Positions 58,049 to 64,000 of a DNA stretch of 64,000 nt are shown here, in pieces (within the stretch, counting starts at the first letter, position 1; each line of letters begins with the position of its first letter). Source of the stretch: Shewanella insulae (GTDB taxonomy: Bacteria > Pseudomonadota > Gammaproteobacteria > Enterobacterales > Shewanellaceae); the NCBI RefSeq assembly GCF_009831655.1, contig NZ_WRPA01000016.1, positions 39,471 to 103,470 of the forward strand. Reading direction: 5' to 3'. Both the position numbers and the translations under genes were made by a program. The notes beneath the pieces were generated by a model. It did no database searches. It was not told the DNA's origin and saw only the letters and a list, made by a program, of their open reading frames with translations.

Positions 58049-59221
58049 ATGAAATTACTGAATCACAGCTTTAAAACACTCCTCATTGCCTCCTCTCTCT
58101 CCTTCACGGCAGCCAACGCGGCACCCGTTGTCACGCCAGATGCACCTAAGGTGGCAGCTAAGGCCTTTATCCTGATGGATTACAACTCCGGCCAGATCAT
58201 CGCCGAAGAGAACGCCTATGAGAGCCTGAACCCTGCCAGCCTGACGAAGATGATGACTAGTTATGTGATTGGCCACGAGATACAGGTTGGCAACATCTCG
58301 CCACAAGACAAGGTCACCATCAGTAAGAATGCCTGGTCGAAGAATTTCCCCGACTCATCCAAGATGTTTATCGAGGTGGGCAAGCAGGTATCGGTCGATG
58401 ATCTTAACCGCGGCATCATCATCCAATCGGGTAACGATGCCTGTGTCGCCATGGCCGAGCATATCGCCGGTACCGAAGATGGCTTCGTGGATCTGATGAA
58501 CTCCTGGGCCAAGCAACTCGGCATGCGCGACAGTTACTTCGAAAACTCTCACGGCCTGGATTCTGAAAACCACAAGACCACAGCCTACGATATGGCACTG
58601 CTGGGCGCCGCGCTGATCCGTGATGTCCCTGAAGAATACCGCGTCTACTCGGAGAAATCTTTTACCTATAACGGCATCAAACAGTATAACCGTAACGGTC
58701 TGCTATGGGACAAGAGCCTGAATGTCGATGGCATCAAGACGGGCCACACCTCGGGCGCCGGTTACAACCTGGTGACCTCGGCAACTAAAGATGGCATGCG
58801 CCTGGTGTCTGTGGTCATGGGCACCGCCAGCGAATCGGCCCGTAAGGCCGAGAGCAAGAAGCTACTCAACTATGGTTTCCGTTTCTTCGAGACCATCACT
58901 CCCTACAAGGCTGGTGATAGCTTCGTCTCCCAGAAGATCTGGTACGGTGACAGAGAGTCGGTGGACCTAGGTGTACTGACCGATACCCCGATCACCATCA
59001 ATCGTGGTCAGGCTAAGAATCTCGAAGCCAACTATGAGCTGAATAAGGAGCTGACCGCCCCAATCGCCAAGGGCGAAACCGTTGGCCGCATCTACTTCCA
59101 GCTAAACGGTAAGGATATTGCCCAGTTCCCGCTTGTTACCCTCCAAGAAGTTAACGAAGGTAGCTGGTTCAGCAAGCTGATGGACTACTTCAAGCAGATG
59201 TTTGCCAGCTGGTTTAGCTAA
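58049..59221 (+). CDS. dacA: D-alanyl-D-alanine carboxypeptidase (PBP5-type)
   Basis: A 390-residue class C low-molecular-mass PBP. Signal peptide (to ANA), SxxK in NPASLTKMM, SxN in IQSGNDA, KTG in GIKTGHTSGAGY, and a C-terminal beta domain plus an amphipathic membrane-anchoring helix (WFSKLMDYFKQMFASWFS). It trims stem peptides. Order rlpA-dacA-ybeD-lipB-lipA matches E. coli. Confidence 0.96.
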   Translation: MKLLNHSFKTLLIASSLSFTAANAAPVVTPDAPKVAAKAFILMDYNSGQIIAEENAYESLNPASLTKMMTSYVIGHEIQVGNISPQDKVTISKNAWSKNFPDSSKMFIEVGKQVSVDDLNRGIIIQSGNDACVAMAEHIAGTEDGFVDLMNSWAKQLGMRDSYFENSHGLDSENHKTTAYDMALLGAALIRDVPEEYRVYSEKSFTYNGIKQYNRNGLLWDKSLNVDGIKTGHTSGAGYNLVTSATKDGMRLVSVVMGTASESARKAESKKLLNYGFRFFETITPYKAGDSFVSQKIWYGDRESVDLGVLTDTPITINRGQAKNLEANYELNKELTAPIAKGETVGRIYFQLNGKDIAQFPLVTLQEVNEGSWFSKLMDYFKQMFASWFS

Positions 59222-59250
59222 TTCGATTAGCCCAAATGCATTGCATAGTA

Positions 59251-59276
59251 AAAAGTCACCTAAGGGTGGCTTTTTT
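59251..59276 (+). terminator. Terminator after dacA
   Basis: AAGTCACC and GGTGGCTT around TAAG, with one G-T pair, followed by six Ts; the ybeD-lipB-lipA genes start after it. Confidence 0.82.
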
Positions 59277-59355
59277 GTTTTTAGCCTCTCAGACTTGAAT
59301 TAGGTATAATACCCCCCATTTTATAGCCATTCAGTTAGGCAAGAGATAGACAGCT

Positions 59356-59622
59356 ATGTTAGACACCAAGTTTCACGAACTCCTCGAGTTTCCTGCGGCC
59401 TTCCCATTCAAAGTCGTAGGCGATGCCAGACACACTCTCGCCGACGATGTAGTTGCCGTCGTGCAGCGCCATGTACCAGGCGACTATATGCCAACCTCTA
59501 AGGTCTCAAGCAAGGGCAGCTACCACTCGATCACCATCAAGGTCACAGTGAACAGCAAAGAGCAGATCGAACTCCTCTACGTTGAGTTAGCCGCCATCGA
59601 AGGGGTCAAGCGCGTCCTCTAA
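59356..59622 (+). CDS. ybeD: YbeD/DUF493 family protein
   Basis: An 88-residue protein of the DUF493 family, an ACT-like fold. [20 protein letters not shown] and the C-terminal [12 protein letters not shown] match E. coli YbeD. It may regulate lipoic acid metabolism, given the conserved link to lipB, but no function is proven. Confidence 0.92.
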   Translation: MLDTKFHELLEFPAAFPFKVVGDARHTLADDVVAVVQRHVPGDYMPTSKVSSKGSYHSITIKVTVNSKEQIELLYVELAAIEGVKRVL

Positions 59623-59711
59623 AACGCCATTCCCAAATAGGAAATGTGATCTGCCTTACATTTCTTGATTTCGCGCGTATAATAGGCGCACTTAAACGCT
59701 GAGGGGAGAGG

Positions 59712-60368
59712 TTGCCCTTGAAAGATACGGTTTTACATATTCGTCATCTTGGACGCCAAGATTACGAGTCGGTATGGCACGCCATGCAGGAATATACCGA
59801 TAATCGCGACGAAACTAGCCAAGATGAGCTTTGGATCGTCGAACATCCTCCGGTTTTCACTCAAGGCCAGGCAGGCAAGAGTGAGCATATTCTCAACCCC
59901 GGCGATATCCCCGTCATTCAAGTCGACCGTGGTGGCCAAGTAACCTATCACGGCCCCGGGCAGCTAGTCGCCTATCCACTACTGGACATCAAGCGTCTCA
60001 AGATCGGCGTTCGCCAACTGGTGACCGACATCGAGCAGAGTATCGTCAAGATGCTCGCCCTCTATGATATCGAGGCCTACCCCAAGGCCGACGCCCCGGG
60101 TGTCTATGTCGACGAGCGCAAGATAGCCTCACTGGGGCTGCGGATCCGCAAAGGCTGCTCCTTCCACGGTCTGGCCCTTAACGTCGATATGGATATGGCT
60201 CCCTTCCAACGCATCAACCCCTGTGGCTATGCCGGATTGGAGATGGCTCAGTGTAAGCCACTCAAGGGGCCACAAAGCGTCGAAGAAGCCGGCGAGAAAC
60301 TGATACAAACCTTTAGCCAAGAATTGGGCTATCAACATCTAGAACATCATCAAGGGTTAACAGACTAA
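59712..60368 (+). CDS. lipB: Octanoyltransferase LipB
   Basis: Transfers octanoyl from ACP to lipoyl domains. The 218-residue enzyme has [20 protein letters not shown] (split) and the catalytic Lys/Cys region [17 protein letters not shown]...INPCGY. The start is TTG 59712 (or TTG 59718), with GAGGGGAGAGG upstream. One base before lipA. Confidence 0.94.
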   Translation: MPLKDTVLHIRHLGRQDYESVWHAMQEYTDNRDETSQDELWIVEHPPVFTQGQAGKSEHILNPGDIPVIQVDRGGQVTYHGPGQLVAYPLLDIKRLKIGVRQLVTDIEQSIVKMLALYDIEAYPKADAPGVYVDERKIASLGLRIRKGCSFHGLALNVDMDMAPFQRINPCGYAGLEMAQCKPLKGPQSVEEAGEKLIQTFSQELGYQHLEHHQGLTD

Positions 60369-60369
60369 T

Positions 60370-61335
60370 ATGAGTAGGCCTGAAAGATTACAACCCGGAG
60401 TCAAATTACGCGATGCCGACAAGGTCTCTCGTATTCCGGTCAAGGTCGTGCCTTCCGAGCGCGAAACCATGCTACGCAAACCCGATTGGTTGAGAGTCAA
60501 GCTCCCGGCGTCGAACCAACGTATCGTCGACATCAAACAGGCGCTGCGTAAAAACGGTCTGCACTCTGTATGTGAAGAGGCATCCTGCCCTAACCTTGCC
60601 GAGTGTTTTAACCATGGCACCGCCACTTTCATGATCTTGGGCGCCATCTGTACCCGTCGCTGCCCCTTCTGCGACGTGGCCCATGGTCGTCCACTCAAGC
60701 CTGACGCCGAAGAGCCGGTAAAACTGGCGCAAACCATCAAAGACATGAAACTGAAATATGTGGTGATCACCTCGGTGGATCGTGACGATCTACGCGATGG
60801 TGGTGCCCAGCATTTTGCCGACTGTATCCGCGAGATCCGTAAGCTCAATCCTGAGATCAAGATTGAAATCTTAGTGCCCGATTTCAGGGGCCGTATCGAC
60901 GCCGCCTTAGACATCCTAGCCACCGAGCCACCCGATGTCTTCAACCACAACCTGGAAACGGCGCCAAAGCATTACCGTAAGGCACGTCCTGGAGCGAACT
61001 ACCAATGGTCTTTGGATCTCTTGAAGAAATTCAAGGAACGTCACCCGGATATTCCAACTAAGTCTGGTCTGATGATGGGACTTGGCGAGACCAATGAAGA
61101 GATCGCCGAGGTGCTTCGCGATCTGCGTGCACACAATGTTGAGATGCTGACACTCGGTCAATACCTGCAGCCATCTAAGTTCCACCTGCCGGTAGAGCGT
61201 TACGTGCCGCCAGCCGAGTTTGACGAGCTGAGAGACTATGCCGAAGAGATAGGCTTTACCCATGCCGCTTGTGGCCCTATGGTGCGTTCAAGCTACCATG
61301 CGGATCTACAGGCGCAAGGAAAAGAGGTCAAATAG
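60370..61335 (+). CDS. lipA: Lipoyl synthase LipA
   Basis: Radical-SAM enzyme inserting two sulphurs into the octanoyl chain. The 321-residue protein has both [4Fe-4S] sites: the auxiliary C-x4-C-x5-C in [12 protein letters not shown] and the radical-[11 protein letters not shown]. Conserved GLGETNEEI follows. Co-transcribed with lipB. Confidence 0.97.
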   Translation: MSRPERLQPGVKLRDADKVSRIPVKVVPSERETMLRKPDWLRVKLPASNQRIVDIKQALRKNGLHSVCEEASCPNLAECFNHGTATFMILGAICTRRCPFCDVAHGRPLKPDAEEPVKLAQTIKDMKLKYVVITSVDRDDLRDGGAQHFADCIREIRKLNPEIKIEILVPDFRGRIDAALDILATEPPDVFNHNLETAPKHYRKARPGANYQWSLDLLKKFKERHPDIPTKSGLMMGLGETNEEIAEVLRDLRAHNVEMLTLGQYLQPSKFHLPVERYVPPAEFDELRDYAEEIGFTHAACGPMVRSSYHADLQAQGKEVK

Positions 61336-61385
61336 CCTAAAGCCTTACTTAGACACATGTGTCTTTAGCATTTAAAGCTCAGATA

Positions 61386-61416
61386 TAAAAATAGCGCCGA
61401 AAGGCGCTATTTTTAT
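61386..61416. terminator. Bidirectional terminator between lipA and rimI
   Basis: AAAATAGCGCC-GAAA-GGCGCTATTTTTAT, a 10-bp stem with GAAA tetraloop. Confidence 0.9.
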
Positions 61417-61440
61417 ATGCTCAAAGATACACTCAAACCG

Positions 61441-61890
61441 TTAGAACAAACGCTCCATCAAGATAGCGTCTTCTTTTCCTTGTTCCAGCTGATAATAGTT
61501 AGCCCGCATCCCCGTCTGCTCGAAGCCCATCTGACGATATAAGGCTATAGCCCTTTCATTAGAAGCCCTTACCTCTAACATCATGCGTTCGGCTCCCTGA
61601 GTCGCTGCCAGCTCGATTAACGCCTCTGTGAGGCGTTTACCTAAACCTTGCCCCTGAGAGGCTGGCCTGACACAGATATCCATCAGGGTGGCATCCTCGA
61701 AGAGTTGGTGCAGAATACTAAAGCCCAACAGCTCCTCATCATCAAAGAGACCGATGACATGGTAGAAACGCCCGAAACAGGTCTCGAGATTACTCAGCGA
61801 CATGGGGAAACGATGACAGGCAGATTCCAGCTCATACAGCCTGGGAGCATCTTCTTTGGTGAGCGTCTTAAGCATCAGTGTCATAGGCAT
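61441..61890 (-). CDS. rimI: Ribosomal protein S18 alanine N-acetyltransferase RimI
   Basis: A 149-residue GNAT enzyme that acetylates the N-terminal Ala of S18. The acetyl-CoA motif reads VRPASQGQGLGKRLTEAL, and the RimI-typical MMLEVRASNERAIALYRQMGFEQTG (split) follows. The start overlaps holD by 23 bp; ATGs at 61884 and 61875 are alternatives. Confidence 0.92.
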   Translation of the reverse strand: MPMTLMLKTLTKEDAPRLYELESACHRFPMSLSNLETCFGRFYHVIGLFDDEELLGFSILHQLFEDATLMDICVRPASQGQGLGKRLTEALIELAATQGAERMMLEVRASNERAIALYRQMGFEQTGMRANYYQLEQGKEDAILMERLF

Positions 61891-62233
61891 CGCTCTCCCA
61901 AATATGCTGCCATAGCTCGCGCTTGGCCTTAGACTCTTGCTCGAGAACGGCGATAGGTGCAGAGCAGATGGCGCAAGCCACCTTTGGTAGCCTGAGACTT
62001 CGCATATCCCAGAATACCTCTTTAATGCTGCTAAGCGAATCGCTGACGACGACCCGCTTATCCTGCTCGGGAAAGAGTGCCAACACCTGACGGATTAGCG
62101 GGTGTTCGTCTGAAACGCTCGCGCCTCGATCCACCAGAATATGGCACAGGGGAAGTTCTACTCCCTTCTCTACCCAACGGGTAATGCCCATCGCATCTAA
62201 ATATGCACTCGGTTCCAAATCGCCTCCAGACAA
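61868..62233 (-). CDS. holD: DNA polymerase III psi subunit HolD-like
   Basis: A poorly conserved 121-residue protein identified by the N-terminal LDAMGITRWVEKG, the C-terminal KAKRELWQHIWE pattern (HolD ends with a similar LWQQI helix), and the holD-rimI order of E. coli. The psi subunit links the clamp loader to SSB through chi. The start is a TTG (62233, or 62218 with GGAGG four bases upstream); the second is close to the usual length. Confidence 0.78.
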   Translation of the reverse strand: MSGGDLEPSAYLDAMGITRWVEKGVELPLCHILVDRGASVSDEHPLIRQVLALFPEQDKRVVVSDSLSSIKEVFWDMRSLRLPKVACAICSAPIAVLEQESKAKRELWQHIWESDAYDTDA

Positions 62234-62327
62234 ATGCTAACCCCTTAAGGATAACCTCTGCCCAGGCGAGTGTCACGACGACCAGAGACTATGTGAACTT
62301 GAGTGAAATGATAAAACTCAGAAAAGC

Positions 62328-62354
62328 AAAAAGCCGTTCATTTCTGAACGGCTT
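62328..62354 (-). terminator. Terminator after tRNA-Trp
   Basis: AGCCGTTCA-TTTC-TGAACGGCT; on the minus strand followed by five Ts, about 10 bp beyond the tRNA. Confidence 0.85.
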
Positions 62355-62364
62355 CTCTAGAATG

Positions 62365-62441
62365 TGGCAGGGGTGGCAGGACTCGAACCCGCAACCATCG
62401 GTTTTGGAGACCGCTGTTCTACCAATTGGAACTACACCCCT
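62365..62441 (-). tRNA. tRNA-Trp (anticodon CCA)
   Basis: A 77-nt tRNA with encoded CCA: acceptor AGGGGTG/CACCCCT, anticodon loop CTCCAAA (CCA), T-loop TTCGAGT. The D-arm has an extra C compared with the E. coli gene. Followed by its own terminator. Confidence 0.94.
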
Positions 62442-62454
62442 GTTGACGTGGGGC

Positions 62455-62483
62455 ATTATGCTAAAACCCCTTCCAAAGGTAAA
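62455..62483 (-). promoter_or_regulatory. Candidate promoter of tRNA-Trp
   Basis: On the minus strand TTTACC (62478-62483) and CATAAT (62455-62460) are 17 bp apart; a GCCCCAC discriminator follows, similar to the met-leu-gln operon promoter. Confidence 0.6.
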
Positions 62484-62639
62484 GGACTTTTTATGGCTAA
62501 CTCGCTCAATTGCGGCTTTTTCATGCAAGACAGCGAATATTAAGTCATATCTTCACATTCCCGCCCAAAAAACTGCCACCTACCTAGATGAGCTGCCGCC
62601 ATCGACTGGTGCTAAACGCTAATAATTATTGAGATGACA

Positions 62640-63083
62640 GGCCTAAGATTACTCAAGCAGGCTATATAGACAGGTGTAGTCAAAGGCGAATAACAACCCC
62701 GCCTAAAGCATTCTAAGTGGAACCGACATAGTCTTGCGTTCATGCTCCTTGAATCGAGAACCTAGAGACGAGTATTCCGGAAATTCTCATTTTATCCGGA
62801 GCGCCACAAACGAAGACCTTACTGCCGATTCCACTCGGTCTTTACAGCAGCTTTTAGCGACTCAGCTACCATATGAGCTCTGAATAGTTCCGCCAGGTTC
62901 ACTACATAGCACAGTACAAATAGATGCTTCTATGAGTAAAGCCACTCTCAATCGATGCATTCGTTTCTAATCATCCAAGTGTCGATATAGGACAAAGACA
63001 TAAATATAGGAGAAAAAGAAGGAGAAGGAGAAAGAGAAGTAAGTCAATTCTCACTAGAACGGCTGTAACCTAAGGTCATAACT
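62640..63083. other. Gene-poor stretch with a purine tract
   Basis: No coding sequence, tRNA or named repeat is recognised. The only notable element is the G/A tract at 63008-63039. Confidence 0.5.
63008..63039. repeat. Purine-rich simple repeat (GAAGGA-type)
   Basis: A 32-bp stretch of only G and A with approximate 6-bp GAAGGA/GAAAGA units, in the non-coding area between tRNA-Trp and the rRNA operon. Confidence 0.7.
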
Positions 63084-63296
63084 TTGATAGCAGAGGATCA
63101 GCATCACAGCAAGAATCTCGAAATCAAGAATCCACAATACTCTCGCATGGAAGATCAAGCCATTCGCTTATTCAGCGTTCTTAAACCGGATGGCTATTGG
63201 TGTGCGAAGTGGGAGTCTGGTAAAAGCATGGAATACACTTTTAGCCTCTCACATAGGGACGTAAGACATCCGATTAGAACTGAACACAGGAAATAA
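63084..63296 (+). CDS. Possible small hypothetical protein, 70 residues
   Basis: A TTG start preceded by AAGGT at seven bases opens a 70-codon frame. The product is polar, with a Trp-Cys-x-x-Trp (WCAKW) motif near the middle, and matches no family I recognise. It lies in a gene-poor area and may be spurious. Confidence 0.25.
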   Translation: MIAEDQHHSKNLEIKNPQYSRMEDQAIRLFSVLKPDGYWCAKWESGKSMEYTFSLSHRDVRHPIRTEHRK

Positions 63297-63384
63297 ACAT
63301 TCCAGCTACTTTGTCAAAAGCAAAAAAACGGTAGCAGCTGAAAATGACCTACTCAGTTCTCGCAGCGAACACATGGGGGTGAAA

Positions 63385-63419
63385 GTGAGGCGCTTTAAAT
63401 ACGCAGTATTTAGCCTCAC
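63385..63419. other. Hairpin in the rRNA-distal region
   Basis: GTGAGGC (63385-63391) and GCCTCAC (63413-63419) enclose a second pairing, TAAATAC with GTATTTA, giving a bulged hairpin of 14 pairs. No T-run follows, so it is not an obvious terminator. Confidence 0.55.
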
Positions 63420-63577
63420 TTGAACGCGGAGAAGCTATGCTTCGTAGCCGGAGACCCCGCTCAGCGGTGGGGCGACGTCGGGAGTAGGCATTCATGCCTA
63501 CTAAGTGAATAAGCCACCTGACTTTAATTAAGGTGGTTTCGAGAGAGTACGTCGATAATTTCATAAACCCCAATCGC

Positions 63578-63605
63578 AAAAAAGCCACCTTATTCAGGTG
63601 GCTTC
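63578..63605. terminator. Second terminator hairpin downstream of the rRNA operon
   Basis: AAAAAAGCCACCT-TATTC-AGGTGGCTTCTTC; on the minus strand it ends in six Ts. A related GCCACCT...AGGTGG inverted repeat occurs at 63512-63536. Confidence 0.7.
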
Positions 63606-63840
63606 TTCACTTAATTAGGCGCCTGTCATGGCCAGCTTCGAGCAGAGCTCTCCGCGTTCATCCCTTGCATCAAACTACGTTTGATAAACGCAAGTGCTTC
63701 ACCATACCACCACCACGGACGGTGGAAGTGTCGATTTTGCAGGATGCAATTATCGACCAATCACATGGAACTGCACCTCACTGCGTTCGGGCTCTTTACA
63801 TTCCCCATGTGCGAGTCGATATTTCAAAAGCGTATAAACG

Positions 63841-63872
63841 AAAAAATCCCCAGCACACTGTGCTGGGGATTC
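63841..63872 (-). terminator. Terminator of the rRNA operon
   Basis: ATCCCCAGCACA-CTG-TGCTGGGGAT, a strong GC stem followed by Ts on the minus strand, directly after the 5S gene. Confidence 0.88.
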
Positions 63873-63884
63873 TTTCGTTTATTA

Positions 63885-64000
63885 GGCGCCTGGAAATGAC
63901 CTACTCTCACATGGGGAGACCCCACACTACCATCGGCGCAATTGCGTTTCACTTCTGAGTTCGGGATGGGATCAGGTGGTACCACAATGCTATGGTTTCC
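63885..64000 (-). rRNA. rrf: 5S rRNA, 5' end cut by the window edge
   Basis: The minus strand reads the conserved 5S core CCGAACTCAGAAGTGAAACG, GCGCCGATGGTAGTGTGGGG and CCCATGTGAGAGTAGG. The 3' end lies near 63885; the first few bases of the gene fall outside the window. It is the distal gene of an rRNA operon that must continue to the right. Confidence 0.93.

Noticed and set aside
62203..62622. A 139-codon plus-strand frame over tRNA-Trp (GWQDSNPQPSVLETAVLP)
   Set aside because: Antisense of a tRNA gene and the holD leader; a common false protein, with no ribosome-binding site.
63533..63958. A 141-codon frame crossing the terminator and 5S gene
   Set aside because: Its end is antisense 5S rRNA and it spans two terminators; not coding.

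Overview
The window reads as chromosomal DNA of a marine gammaproteobacterium, most probably Shewanella. The support is a combination of signs: an outer-membrane lipoprotein cytochrome of the OmcA/MtrC/UndA type, the protein families and their similarity to Enterobacteria/Vibrio orthologues, the gene order, and a Shewanella-like 5S/tRNA complement. I cannot name the species. Most of the window is dense housekeeping sequence; the accessory parts are about 8.4-8.7 kb, 31.1-35.9 kb and 62.6-63.9 kb.

Layout. 1-8.4 kb: mixed genes (AlkB-type repair enzyme, rlmG, fatty acid hydroxylase, DUF2804, YajG-like lipoprotein, periplasmic cyclophilin, AmpG-like permease, yajQ). 8.39-8.65 kb: a 267-bp non-coding element with perfect 13-bp terminal inverted repeats (MITE-like). 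8.8-11.8 kb: VanZ-like protein, ketopantoate reductase, and an NSS sodium symporter with a 38-residue MetS-type subunit. 11.9-16.3 kb: an HdfR-type LysR regulator divergent from a tight three-gene operon: maoP, an ATP-grasp (glutathione-synthetase-like) ligase, and a fused N-formylglutamate-amidohydrolase/QEGLA (DUF1704) protein with an HExxxH zinc-peptidase motif. This operon is my main candidate for an uncharacterised system. 16.5-19.7 kb: PAP2 phosphatase, chemoreceptor, DMT transporter.

19.9-31.1 kb is the locus known in E. coli as hemA-prfA-prmC-sirB2-sirB1-kdsA, divergent from lolB-ispE-prs. Here it is interrupted by a DUF819 protein and a LysR/GNAT pair. 31.1-35.1 kb is visibly AT-richer and holds a ToxR/CadC-like membrane regulator and an eleven-heme (5+6) c-type cytochrome lipoprotein resembling UndA. 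35.9-37.0 kb is an eight-gene tRNA operon (Met-Leu-Gln-Gln-Met-Leu-Gln-Leu in transcription order) with duplicated blocks and repeated spacers.

37.2-61.3 kb continues with ychF-pth, ubiF, miaB-ybeZ-ybeY-ybeX-lnt, a DUF1451 protein, then leuS-lptE-holA-nadD-rsfS-rlmH-mrdA-rodA-mltB-rlpA-dacA-ybeD-lipB-lipA. This is essentially the E. coli leuS-lipA order, serving translation, LPS export, NAD synthesis, cell elongation, peptidoglycan remodelling and lipoylation. 61.4-64 kb has holD-rimI, tRNA-Trp, a gene-poor stretch with hairpins, and the distal end of an rRNA operon (5S, cut by the window edge), all on the minus strand.

Start sites were revised from ribosome-binding sites and family length for alkB, rlmG, yajQ, hdfR, kdsA, sirB2, prs (GTG), ychF, pth, rsfS (GTG) and several others. 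Family names come from recognition of motifs and overall sequence; no database search was run.
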